Part shown: positions 46,291 through 54,256 of the stretch, one piece after another | Position numbering within the stretch: position 1 is the stretch's first letter | Layout of the letters: the number at the start of each line of letters is the position of its first letter | Made by a program: the position numbers and the translations under genes | The notes under the pieces: generated by a model | Database searches by the model: none | Seen by the model: the letters and a program-made list of their open reading frames with translations, nothing else | Told to the model about the DNA's origin: nothing | NCBI GenBank assembly: GCA_965230375.1 | Contig: CBDDKU010000002.1 | Coordinates: 62,001-126,000, forward strand | Direction: 5' to 3' | Source of the DNA: CBDDKU01 sp965230375 | Lineage (GTDB): Bacteria; Bacteroidota; Bacteroidia; Flavobacteriales_D; Cryomorphaceae | DNA: 64,000 bases

Positions 46291-47286
46291 ATGATGGACT
46301 GTAAAACAGACATAGAAAAGCAATTCGAGGCATATCACCATATCGCCGCTATCGTGCTAGTAGCTGATGCGGACGGGCAGATCATTTTTGCCAACAATGC
46401 GGTGACTGATGTTTTGGGGTATAGTCCTTCTGAAGTACTGGGGAAAAACTGGTATGAACTTACCGATTCGGGCATTGTAGAGAAGGCCGAAAGAGAGCAA
46501 ATTGTACTCGACATGGCCCAAGGAACCTACAAGCAAGAAGTTGCCAAGCTCCAGGAACGCCCATTGCGTGCAAAAGACGGCAAGTTGATCTGGTCTCAGT
46601 GGTCAAGTAAGCGCATGCCCGATGGAAAGCTCGTTGGAATTGCTCAAAACATCACTGAAAAACGTGAACTCAAGGATTCCTTAATAAAGAAGAATCGAGA
46701 GAACGAAATACTTCTTAAAGAGCTCCATCACCGGGTAAAAAATAACCTTCAGATAATCTCTAGTTTCTTGAATCTCCAGTTCAGGGAGCACAAGTCAGAC
46801 GATGTAAAAAAGGCCATCGAGAAGAGTAAATCGCGGATCAATGCTATGGCCCTTGCTCATAACACGATCTACAAAAGCTCAGAATTCAATAGGATAGACT
46901 TTGGAACCTACCTCAACGAATTGGTAGAAACGATGTGTGAGAATCACGGAGCTAAGTGCTCCATTGAGAGAGATATTGATCATTGCTCCCCACTTTTTGA
47001 ATTAGACTTAGCCATAAACCTAGGCATGATTGCCACCGAGCTTGTTTCAAACGTATTAGAGCACGCCTTTGACAAAGAACAATCTGGAAAACTCGTAGTT
47101 AGATTGAATCAAAAGGACAATAAGAAGCATGAGCTGTTGATCTCAGATAACGGCAAAGGGATTAAGACATCGAAACTAGACGACAAAAAGCTAGGTCTGG
47201 AACTCGTATCGGCACTCTGCGATCAAATAAATGGTGAGATTAGTGTGAGAAATGGTGTTGGTACTTCGGTAGCGGTTTGTTTCTAA
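46291..47286 (+). CDS. PAS-domain sensor histidine kinase (HisKA_2 type), orphan
   Basis: A 331-residue soluble sensor kinase: PAS domain (about 15-125, IVLVADADGQIIFANNAV and VLGYSPSEVLGKNW), a HisKA_2 H-box (ELHHRVKNNLQ, phospho-acceptor His about 146), and an HATPase domain with N-box ATELVSNVLEHAF and G-box DNGKGI. It has no transmembrane segment, so it senses a cytoplasmic cue such as redox state, light or a ligand in the PAS pocket. No response regulator is adjacent, so its partner is elsewhere. ATG 46291 (or 46294) follows an AGG and a -7 box; ATG 46228 would add a hydrophobic stretch encoded over that promoter. Confidence 0.88.
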   Translation: MMDCKTDIEKQFEAYHHIAAIVLVADADGQIIFANNAVTDVLGYSPSEVLGKNWYELTDSGIVEKAEREQIVLDMAQGTYKQEVAKLQERPLRAKDGKLIWSQWSSKRMPDGKLVGIAQNITEKRELKDSLIKKNRENEILLKELHHRVKNNLQIISSFLNLQFREHKSDDVKKAIEKSKSRINAMALAHNTIYKSSEFNRIDFGTYLNELVETMCENHGAKCSIERDIDHCSPLFELDLAINLGMIATELVSNVLEHAFDKEQSGKLVVRLNQKDNKKHELLISDNGKGIKTSKLDDKKLGLELVSALCDQINGEISVRNGVGTSVAVCF

Positions 47287-48593
47287 TTAGTTGCTCTTTC
47301 CTTTTTTGGAACCAGAAAAAGAAGGATGAGACCAATCAAGAAAAATAATCCCAGGGTCAAAGCCGAGTTTCTCAAATTGCCCGTCAATTCGTAGATAAAG
47401 CCAAAGGCGAAAGTTCCCATGACTATGCCCAGTTTATCGCATACGTCGTAAAAGCTAAAGTAGGATGCGTGGTCAATGGTTTCGGGGAGAAACTTTGAAT
47501 ACGTACTTCGGCTCAATGATTGAATTCCCCCCATAACGAGACCAACCAATGCTGCCAGAGCATAGAACTGGTATGGCGTGTGAATGATGTAAGCAATATA
47601 GCATACACTAACCCAGATCAGAACCGAAACAATAAGCGCTGTGATATTAGAAAATCGGGAGCTAAGGAATGAAAACAAATACGCTCCAAGTACCGCAATA
47701 ACCTGAATAATCAGAATACTTATAATCAATCCACTATCTGGCATACCATCAATCTCCTTCTTTGCAAAACTCACGGCCATGTACATAACGGTTTGCACCC
47801 CCATATTGAAGACAAAAAACGCTATGAGATAGCGCTTGAGCCTCGAAGTAGCCTTGAGTTCGATCCACACCTTTCTCAGCTCCAGATATCCTTTGTGAAG
47901 TACTGTACCTTTCACCGATCTACCATATACGTTATCGGGTAATCGATTAAAACTAATCTGAGCAAATCCCATCCACCAGAGCCCTACCATCACAAATGAG
48001 ATGCGCGCTGGTGTTCCGTCATCTTCCAGACCAAACATTTCCGGATTCATAATCATCGACAAATTGATGACCAAAAGGATAACGCTTCCAATATAACCCA
48101 GTGCAAAGCCTCTGGCACTTACTTCATCTTGTCTCTCTACACTCGCAATTTCCGGGAGATAGGCGTTATAAAAAACTTGAGATCCCGAAAAACCAATCCC
48201 AGCCAATGCCACCATAACCAAACCGATGAGCAAGTGATCGGCACTAAAGAAGTACAGCCCCATGCATGCCGTTCCACCGAGGTAGCAGAAGAACTTCATG
48301 AATGCCTTTTTCTTTCCTGCGTAATCGGCAATCCCCGAAAGAAGTGGAGAAATCAAGGCGACTATTAAGAAAGAAATCGAAAGCGTGTATGAATACAGGG
48401 CAGTATTGAGAAAAGTTCCGCCCAAAACTTCCACTTTCTCTGAAGTGATATTCTCATAGAAAATGGGGAATATGGATGAAGTAATCACGAGCGAATACAC
48501 CGAGTTTGCCCAATCGTACATGGCCCAACCATTGATGGTTTTGGGGTCATTTTTTTTCAGGCTTATCGACCTGGGTGTATGGCTGCTCTCCAT
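47283..48593 (-). CDS. MFS transporter of the UMF1/Atg22-like family
   Basis: A 436-residue integral membrane protein with about twelve hydrophobic helices and the family opening GWAMYDWANSVYSLVITSSIFP. Bacterial UMF1-type major-facilitator proteins are likely exporters or amino-acid-type transporters; the substrate is not predictable here. Motif AGIGFSGSQVFYNAYLPEI and the QSLSRSTYSKFLPE loop are typical. It is convergent with the kinase gene, whose stop it overlaps by 3 nt. Confidence 0.88.
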   Translation of the reverse strand: MESSHTPRSISLKKNDPKTINGWAMYDWANSVYSLVITSSIFPIFYENITSEKVEVLGGTFLNTALYSYTLSISFLIVALISPLLSGIADYAGKKKAFMKFFCYLGGTACMGLYFFSADHLLIGLVMVALAGIGFSGSQVFYNAYLPEIASVERQDEVSARGFALGYIGSVILLVINLSMIMNPEMFGLEDDGTPARISFVMVGLWWMGFAQISFNRLPDNVYGRSVKGTVLHKGYLELRKVWIELKATSRLKRYLIAFFVFNMGVQTVMYMAVSFAKKEIDGMPDSGLIISILIIQVIAVLGAYLFSFLSSRFSNITALIVSVLIWVSVCYIAYIIHTPYQFYALAALVGLVMGGIQSLSRSTYSKFLPETIDHASYFSFYDVCDKLGIVMGTFAFGFIYELTGNLRNSALTLGLFFLIGLILLFLVPKKERATN

Positions 48594-48629
48594 GGGTGAG
48601 TAAAATAGGAATTAAAGTTCTATTGCGCT

Positions 48630-49850
48630 CTATTTGATCAGGAATGCAACGCGCCTGTTTCGCCTTCTTCCTTCTTCGGTTTTGTTGTTGTCAATTGGGA
48701 TGGTATCGCCAAAACCCACAGCAGACAATCGATCTGGATCGATTCCCTTTTCAGTAAGCCAAGATACCACCGCTGCCGCGCGTTCCTGACTCAAGACTTG
48801 GTTTGCGTCTTTTTGTCCTACATTATCGGTATGGCCTTGCACTTCAATTCTCCATTCTGGATGGGCTTCCAAAACATTTTTCAGCGCCAAAAGCTGAGAT
48901 TCCGATTCATCGATCAATTCGGCTGAACCAGATTCAAAGAATACGCTTCTCAACTCAATCGTTTTTCCGGGTTCCAGTTTTGGAGACTTCGACTGGGACT
49001 TACAAGCTAAGCTATCGTCTTTGGCAAGTCTCAAGCAAATATCGTCGAAGTAATACCGTACTGAAAACGAATACGGTGTTTGTACACTTGGCGGGGCGAG
49101 CTCATCTACCGGTTCGTAAATGACCTTTGGAGGCGCAAATCGATCTGTTTCACCTTTTTTCTTCTTTCCCTTTTTCTTGGCCTTCTTTCGCTCTGCCTTG
49201 ATATATGCTTTCTGCTCATCGGGAGGCAAGTAAAGCCATGACATGTCTTCCTTTGGCTCCGTTTTTTCTACTGGTGCGTCTACAGGTTGACCATACCCTC
49301 GGTCTGCCAGATACCGCTCCGTTTGCTCATATTCTCGTGTGGCGTCAAAATACCCAATGGTCATGTATGCGCAATCCTGATCAAGAGTAATCGTATCCTG
49401 AAGAGTAAACCAACTATACCGCCCCGAATCGGGAAGGGTGAACCGCAATTGTGGAACTTCATAGAGATCACTTGGCTCTCGCGTATCGAGCTCTTCATTG
49501 CCAAAATGAACCCCTAAGTATCGCTGATTAGCGTAGCCATGATCTTTATAATCAACCAATATCATGCTGAATTGAAGGATGTACGCTTCCCCTGCTTTTA
49601 CCGGCTCCACCAATTTGATATGCAGATACTCATTTGCCGCATGGCTATACATACAGATCCCATTGATGTATTCTCCAGAATGGGAGTGGGATTCTCCGAC
49701 AGCAGCGTAGTGATAAGACGCTCCTTGTGGCTGTACCCATTGATACTCTGGATCGGTGAATAGATCTTCAAACCCGGGATTGGGAACCAGATTTTGAGCC
49801 AAAGCCTCGGTACTCAGTGCAAAGAGAAGGATATGTAGAAAAAGCCTCAT
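48630..49850 (-). CDS. OmpA-family outer-membrane protein with polybasic linker
   Basis: A 406-residue exported protein: signal peptide ending TEALAQ, an N-terminal jelly-roll-like domain beginning NLVPNPGFE, a lysine-rich linker (KAERKKAKKKGKKKKGE at about residues 217-235), and a C-terminal OmpA domain with VQGHTDNVG and NRRVAFLI, the Asp and Arg that hold diaminopimelate in peptidoglycan. It probably anchors the outer membrane to the wall. The neighbour at 51098 is a paralogue. A terminator lies between the two. Confidence 0.9.
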   Translation of the reverse strand: MRLFLHILLFALSTEALAQNLVPNPGFEDLFTDPEYQWVQPQGASYHYAAVGESHSHSGEYINGICMYSHAANEYLHIKLVEPVKAGEAYILQFSMILVDYKDHGYANQRYLGVHFGNEELDTREPSDLYEVPQLRFTLPDSGRYSWFTLQDTITLDQDCAYMTIGYFDATREYEQTERYLADRGYGQPVDAPVEKTEPKEDMSWLYLPPDEQKAYIKAERKKAKKKGKKKKGETDRFAPPKVIYEPVDELAPPSVQTPYSFSVRYYFDDICLRLAKDDSLACKSQSKSPKLEPGKTIELRSVFFESGSAELIDESESQLLALKNVLEAHPEWRIEVQGHTDNVGQKDANQVLSQERAAAVVSWLTEKGIDPDRLSAVGFGDTIPIDNNKTEEGRRRNRRVAFLIK

Positions 49851-49860
49851 GAATCGTTGA

Positions 49861-49895
49861 AGAAAAAAAAATCCGGTGACTGATCACCGGATTTT
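49861..49895 (-). terminator. Rho-independent terminator after the frameshifted OmpA gene
   Basis: Arms 49870-49879 and 49884-49893 form a 10-bp stem (12 with flanking A/T pairs) around CTGA. The minus strand continues into a T run at 49870-49863. It separates the two OmpA-family genes. Confidence 0.88.
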
Positions 49896-49912
49896 AATCT
49901 TTAGTTGATCGC

Positions 49913-51098
49913 TTATTTTGTCACGACAAACTCCACTCTTCTGTTCTTAGCAAGAGATAGCGGTGTTTTCATTTTCGAAACCGGCTGAGTATTCTTCATA
50001 CCCTTTGGCATAAGTCGGTCCCTTTCAATTCCTTGATTTACCATGTAGTTCACTACATTTTTAGCTCGGTCTTCATCGAGATTCACAAGTGATGATTCTG
50101 ACTTTGAAAGCGCGATCTCTTCGTTGTCCATGTGGCCGATTACTTCCACGTACAACTCAGGGTTGGCCTTCATCATTTCTATTACATCATCAATAGATCG
50201 CGTAGTAGCAGAAACAGGAGATGACTTGTACTGGTAGAAATACGCATCAATAGCTTCTACTTTCTGATTAACAGTCATGTCATCATTCAGCTGCACTGAA
50301 GCCGAGTAGATCACTTTGTTTTCTGGGATTTTAGAACTTTCACATCCACAAAGTCCATCGGCATCCGCTTTAGTTACTTCAACCATATCTACAAAGTAGT
50401 ATGCTCCGGTAATCTGACCATCTTCTTCATATTTTGAAGGCAGCTCAAGCGTTTCGGTCTGGGTATTGGCATCAGACTCAAAGTTTCCAATAGTCAAATA
50501 TTGTTCCCCTCCAGTAGCAGCATATCGCGAGCAGATTTCATACCATCCATCCGTTTGCTTTACAATCGGGTTGAACTGATTCGTCATCGCATTTGAATTG
50601 TTAATATACGCTGAACGACTACTCACCTTGCTCTTCGATATAACAACACCGATATTGTTCGTTGCATATCTCGAACGCTCAGCAAGAGAAACTCTATACT
50701 TCACACAGTACACTTGGTTTTCAAACCAACTTTTCTTCGAGCTGCGTGGCGATATACGTTCTAGTCTTTCTACTTCGATACACGTAAGTCATGATGCCAG
50801 CGTATCCATCTCCGTCAAATGCGTGTTCATACCCATATGAACTCTCTGGAATACTGATGTATCGGCTTCTTACATCCGTGGCAAAAAGTTCTGATATGTT
50901 GTCAGTTGCATTTACCCAACCTTCCGTCAAGTCGAATTGCGCATCCCTTCTCAAAGTTCCCTCGTAGCGCTCAAAACTTGGATTTGGTACCAAGTTATTA
51001 TCGTTTGCGTCGGGATTATCGTCTTGAGCTTGAACAGGCAAGAGAGCAATCCAAGCACCTAGAAGTAAGAGGAGTTTATTGGTTTTTGTCATGTTCAT
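49913..51098 (-). pseudogene. OmpA-family protein split by a 1-nt insertion
   Basis: The first frame (51098-50721, 125 residues) has a signal peptide ending PVQAQ and NLVPNPSFERYEG, then stops after EEKLV. The second (from the codon at 50722 down to 49913) carries VYCVKYRVSLAERS, the rest of the N-terminal domain and an OmpA domain (VIGHMDNEE to NRRVEFVV). The minus strand reads TTG GTT TGA AAA; removing one T gives Leu-Val-Glu-Asn-Gln-Val-Tyr-Cys and a continuous protein aligned with the paralogue at 49850. The ATG overlaps the end of hemE by 23 nt (17 with the alternative ATG 51092). Confidence 0.87.
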
Positions 51099-52119
51099 GT
51101 GATTTAATTGTATCTATAAAAATTTTAACTGAATCGGGGTTTGTGTCTGGGTAAACCCCATGTCCCAAGTTAGCAATGTGCTTCTCAGAACCAAATGCAT
51201 CGAGCATTTTGATGGTGTGTTTAGCAATTTCCTTGCCATCAGCGTAAAGCACTGTTGGATCTAGGTTTCCTTGTAAGGTTTTGTCCGGACCAGCCTGAGC
51301 CCTGGCATAAGCTGGTGGCGTATTCCAGTCGACTCCAATAGTGCGGCAAGAAGTCAAGGCTAGATCATCAATTGAAAAATGTGCTCCCTTCGCGAATAAG
51401 GTAACGGGAACTCTTGAGCTCAATGAATCGGCAATGCGCTCGAGGTAAGGCATGGAAAAAGCCTTGTAGATTTCTTTATCTAAAATCCCCGCCCACGAAT
51501 CGAATACTTGAAGCATATGCACTCCAGCATCGACCTGAGCGTGGAGGTAGCTAATAGTTGTCTCGGTGATCATATCCATCAACCGGTGTGCTAAATCGGG
51601 ACGCTGGAAAATCATCTTGCGGGCCTTAGAAAAGGTTTTCGAACCACTTCCTTCCACCATGTAGCAGAGAATAGTGAATGGCGCACCAGCAAACCCGATA
51701 AGCGGTACACGTCCATTGAGCCCTGAAAGCGTATGTTCAATGGCTCTGTACACATAGTCAAGCTCTTTAGGGTCAGCTATGCGAATGCTCTCAAAGTCTT
51801 TCTCAGAGCTGATCGTTTTTGGAAACCAAGGCCCCTTCTTCTCCACCATCTCATAAGTAAGCCCCATGGCTTCGGGCACAACTAAGATGTCAGAAAAGAT
51901 AATTGCCGCATCAACACCCAGAATATCTACAGGTTGGATGGTTACTTCCGCAGCTAGTTCAGGCGTTTCTACAAGCTCTTTAAAACCCGAAAGGTTATTT
52001 CTCACCGCTCGATATTCGGGTAAAATTCGCCCAGCTTGACGCATCAACCACACCGGTGTTCGCTCAACAGATTGGCCTTTGGCCGCTCTCAGAATAAGAT
52101 CGTTTTTTAGTTCTGCCAC
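51076..52119 (-). CDS. hemE: Uroporphyrinogen decarboxylase
   Basis: Haem-pathway enzyme that removes four carboxyl groups from uroporphyrinogen III to give coproporphyrinogen III. The 347 residues contain the signature PVWLMRQAGRILPEYRAVR near the N-terminus and GFAGAPFTILCYMVEG in the middle, with an active-site Asp in IIFSDILVVPEAMG. I favour GTG 52119, which gives MAELKNDLILRA, the usual opening; TTG 52125 is an alternative. It has a good promoter upstream. The downstream OmpA gene overlaps its 3' end. Confidence 0.95.
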   Translation of the reverse strand: MAELKNDLILRAAKGQSVERTPVWLMRQAGRILPEYRAVRNNLSGFKELVETPELAAEVTIQPVDILGVDAAIIFSDILVVPEAMGLTYEMVEKKGPWFPKTISSEKDFESIRIADPKELDYVYRAIEHTLSGLNGRVPLIGFAGAPFTILCYMVEGSGSKTFSKARKMIFQRPDLAHRLMDMITETTISYLHAQVDAGVHMLQVFDSWAGILDKEIYKAFSMPYLERIADSLSSRVPVTLFAKGAHFSIDDLALTSCRTIGVDWNTPPAYARAQAGPDKTLQGNLDPTVLYADGKEIAKHTIKMLDAFGSEKHIANLGHGVYPDTNPDSVKIFIDTIKSHEHDKNQ

Positions 52120-52139
52120 AATCAATTTTGATAGGAGCC

Positions 52140-52168
52140 CAAAAATAGTGGAATTGTAAGAAAGGCAA
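52140..52168 (-). promoter_or_regulatory. Promoter of hemE
   Basis: On the minus strand TTG (52168-52166), an 18-nt spacer and TATTTTTG (52147-52140) match the Bacteroidota consensus. Confidence 0.62.
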
Positions 52169-52323
52169 GTAGAATGTCACATTATAATTGGACAATCACC
52201 CTGAGAATAAAATCGAGCCTACGATGATCACATTCATGTTGCAAGAATATTATTTATTACACCGAAAACATCTGATACATAACCACCTATAAGTTTTACT
52301 AATTTTTACTCTATTTATTGGCC

Positions 52324-52353
52324 TTTGTGAATCGGATAAATTCATTATTCTTG
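52324..52353 (+). promoter_or_regulatory. Promoter of the 191-residue barrel protein
   Basis: TTTG at 52324-52327, an 18-nt spacer and TATTCTTG at 52346-52353 (one mismatch to TANNTTTG) lie 29 nt before ATG 52383. Confidence 0.6.
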
Positions 52354-52382
52354 GGCTTCAAACCAATTTAAAAAACAGAAAA

Positions 52383-52958
52383 ATGAAAAAGTTTTCTTTG
52401 CTCGCGGTCATGATGGTAATCGCCGCTTTTTCTTTCGGACAAGAACAAGGTCTCTTCAGAGGTAACGCCGGCGGTGGGGTTGCCATCCCATCTGGTGGTG
52501 CTGGAGTTATGTTCAACATGGAAGGTAACTACAATATTTTGGACAACATGAACGTAGGTATCCGTTACGGGACTGCTTTTATGGTAAAAAACATCACTTC
52601 AGACGAATTTGAAGAAGATATTGAAGCAGATATGGGAGGGAACAGTTCGATTTTAGCGACAACTGATTACTTCTTTACAACAAGCAGCTCATTTACCCCA
52701 TTTGTAGGTGGTGGTCTTGGATATTACATGCTTTCAAACATCAGTGTATCAGACTTTGATTCAGACGAAGATGTAAGCGTAGATGGTAAGTTTGGATTCA
52801 TGCTTCGCGGTGGATTCGAAGTTGGAAAATTCCGCTTGTCTATGGAGTACGATATTGTACCAAAGACGGAAGTTGATGATGACTTCGCAGATTACGAAAT
52901 CAAGAACTCTTACTTTGGAATCACTGCTGGAATGTTTTTCGGCGGTGGAAGGTGGTAA
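52383..52958 (+). CDS. Small outer-membrane beta-barrel protein
   Basis: A 191-residue exported protein with signal peptide ending AFSFGQ and alternating hydrophobic and polar strands typical of an eight-stranded barrel (GGGVAIPSGGAGVMFNMEGNY and FTPFVGGGLGYYML segments), ending in FFGGGRW. Outer-membrane location follows from the fold; no ligand or enzyme site is visible. It forms a single-gene unit between its own promoter and a strong terminator. Confidence 0.85.
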   Translation: MKKFSLLAVMMVIAAFSFGQEQGLFRGNAGGGVAIPSGGAGVMFNMEGNYNILDNMNVGIRYGTAFMVKNITSDEFEEDIEADMGGNSSILATTDYFFTTSSSFTPFVGGGLGYYMLSNISVSDFDSDEDVSVDGKFGFMLRGGFEVGKFRLSMEYDIVPKTEVDDDFADYEIKNSYFGITAGMFFGGGRW

Positions 52959-52977
52959 GAAATCTCCAAATGATAGA

Positions 52978-53013
52978 AAGCCCCCTGACGAATCAATGTC
53001 AGGGGGCTTTTTT
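52978..53013 (+). terminator. Rho-independent terminator
   Basis: A 12-bp stem (arms 52978-52989 and 52998-53009, loop of 8 nt) with a T run ends the 191-residue barrel gene. It lies between convergent genes. Confidence 0.9.
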
Positions 53014-53036
53014 GTTCTTTTATGTACGGTGTTCAG

Positions 53037-53560
53037 CTACAGATTAAAACTGTAAATTACTTTCAATTGCAAGTCAATTGTTTCAAAATCAAAACTTTTG
53101 GAATATTGGGCTCCAAGATCAGCTGATAAGTGCTTACCAAATACGTAGCCGACAGAGGGTGTCAGGTTGTAGCCTTGATCTTCATCAACGACTTCATCTC
53201 CTACCATTCTGTTGGTATATTGAAATCGCGTGTAGTTTATCCCTCCAATCAAACCAGCATACACACCTTTGTCTTGTGATTGCAAAAAATACCGACCTCC
53301 GACCTGAACAGGTATCATCACCGGATTTCTACTTCCTTGCCAAAATTTAACTCCTACTTCTCCAACAAGAGCGAATTTGCTGGTAATCCCTAGTTCATAA
53401 GATCCTGCGAACCATAGCTAAGGTAGTCGACATCGAAGTGTTTAAAGTCCATCAAATCAGTCCCGGCAAGGGCTCCAACTTGAAGTTTGTCTGATCGTGC
53501 GTCTACCTGAGTAGACAGAGCCAGAATGGCTATTCCAAAAAGTAAGCTTTTGATTTTCAT
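53037..53560 (-). pseudogene. Small outer-membrane beta-barrel protein, frameshifted
   Basis: Translation from ATG 53560 gives a signal peptide (ending TQVDA) and SDKLQVGALAG, then runs to TAG at 53392-53390 after 56 residues. In the next frame sequence homologous to the neighbouring gene continues to the normal barrel end KVIYSFNL at 53037. The minus strand reads GGT TCG CAG GAT where the paralogue implies Gly-Phe-Ala-Gly, so one T seems missing at about 53410-53413. With it the product would be about 175 residues, like its neighbour of 176. As written, only a short N-terminal peptide would be made. Confidence 0.82.
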
Positions 53561-53587
53561 CGTTGTACCTGTTTCGTTAGTAGCAAC

Positions 53588-53614
53588 AAAAAAAAAACAC
53601 GAATCTTATGATTC
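53588..53614 (-). terminator. Weak terminator between the two minus-strand barrel genes
   Basis: A 5-bp stem (GAATC at 53614-53610, loop ATAA, GATTC at 53605-53601, minus sense) is followed by ten T on the minus strand (53597-53588). The stem is short, so termination may be partial. Confidence 0.42.
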
Positions 53615-53633
53615 TAGATTTCTATTCACCTAA

Positions 53634-54164
53634 TTACAAGTTAAAGCTGTAGACCAACTTCAATCTCATATCAACAAAATTCTCCCCATAGAAGGTGTAA
53701 TGCGATCCTACATCAGCCGAGAAATGCTGACCAAATACATACCCGAATGATGGTGTTATGCTATACCCTTGATCCGTATATTCTGAACCAGATCTTCTTC
53801 CAGGAATGCTTTCATCATAACTTGAGCGTGAAAAGTTAATCCCTCCCATTAAGCCAGCGTAAAGCCCATTATCCTGCGATTTTAAGAAGTATCTTCCTCC
53901 CACCTGAATCGGAATAAATTCAACTCTTTGGTCCCAATCCAAATTATACCATCTCTGATATCCAACATCTCCTACTAGGGCAAATTTATTTGAGATCCCG
54001 AACTCGTAAGTTCCAGCGATCCCAAATGTATAGGGATTAGACTGAGAAAAATCTGAAATTGCGATCCCGCCAAATACGCCAATTTGAAGTTTGTCTGATT
54101 GGGCGTTTACCTGAGCAGTCAATGCCAGAGCCGCGATTATAATGAGTAAGTTTTTGATTTTCAT
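53634..54164 (-). CDS. Small outer-membrane beta-barrel protein
   Basis: A 176-residue exported protein: signal peptide ending AQVNAQ, then alternating strands with SDKLQIGVFGGIAISDF and FIPIQVGGRYFLKSQDNGLYAG, and a terminal aromatic LVYSFNL, typical of porin-like eight-stranded barrels. It is intact, unlike its tandem paralogue just downstream. The two share a nearly identical leader (ACGAAACAG near the ATG), so the pair arose by tandem duplication that included regulatory sequence. Ligand unknown. Confidence 0.87.
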   Translation of the reverse strand: MKIKNLLIIIAALALTAQVNAQSDKLQIGVFGGIAISDFSQSNPYTFGIAGTYEFGISNKFALVGDVGYQRWYNLDWDQRVEFIPIQVGGRYFLKSQDNGLYAGLMGGINFSRSSYDESIPGRRSGSEYTDQGYSITPSFGYVFGQHFSADVGSHYTFYGENFVDMRLKLVYSFNL

Positions 54165-54195
54165 CGTTATATCTGTTTCGTTAGAGAAATAAATA

Positions 54196-54231
54196 TAAAA
54201 AAAATCCCGAACCAGCAGGTTCGGGATTTTT
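54196..54231 (-). terminator. Rho-independent terminator after aconitase
   Basis: A perfect 13-bp stem (arms 54201-54213 and 54218-54230, loop AGCA) is followed on the minus strand by a T run. It separates aconitase from the downstream barrel gene. Confidence 0.9.
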
Positions 54232-54256
54232 AACTTAAGACTTAGTCTTCTATCGT

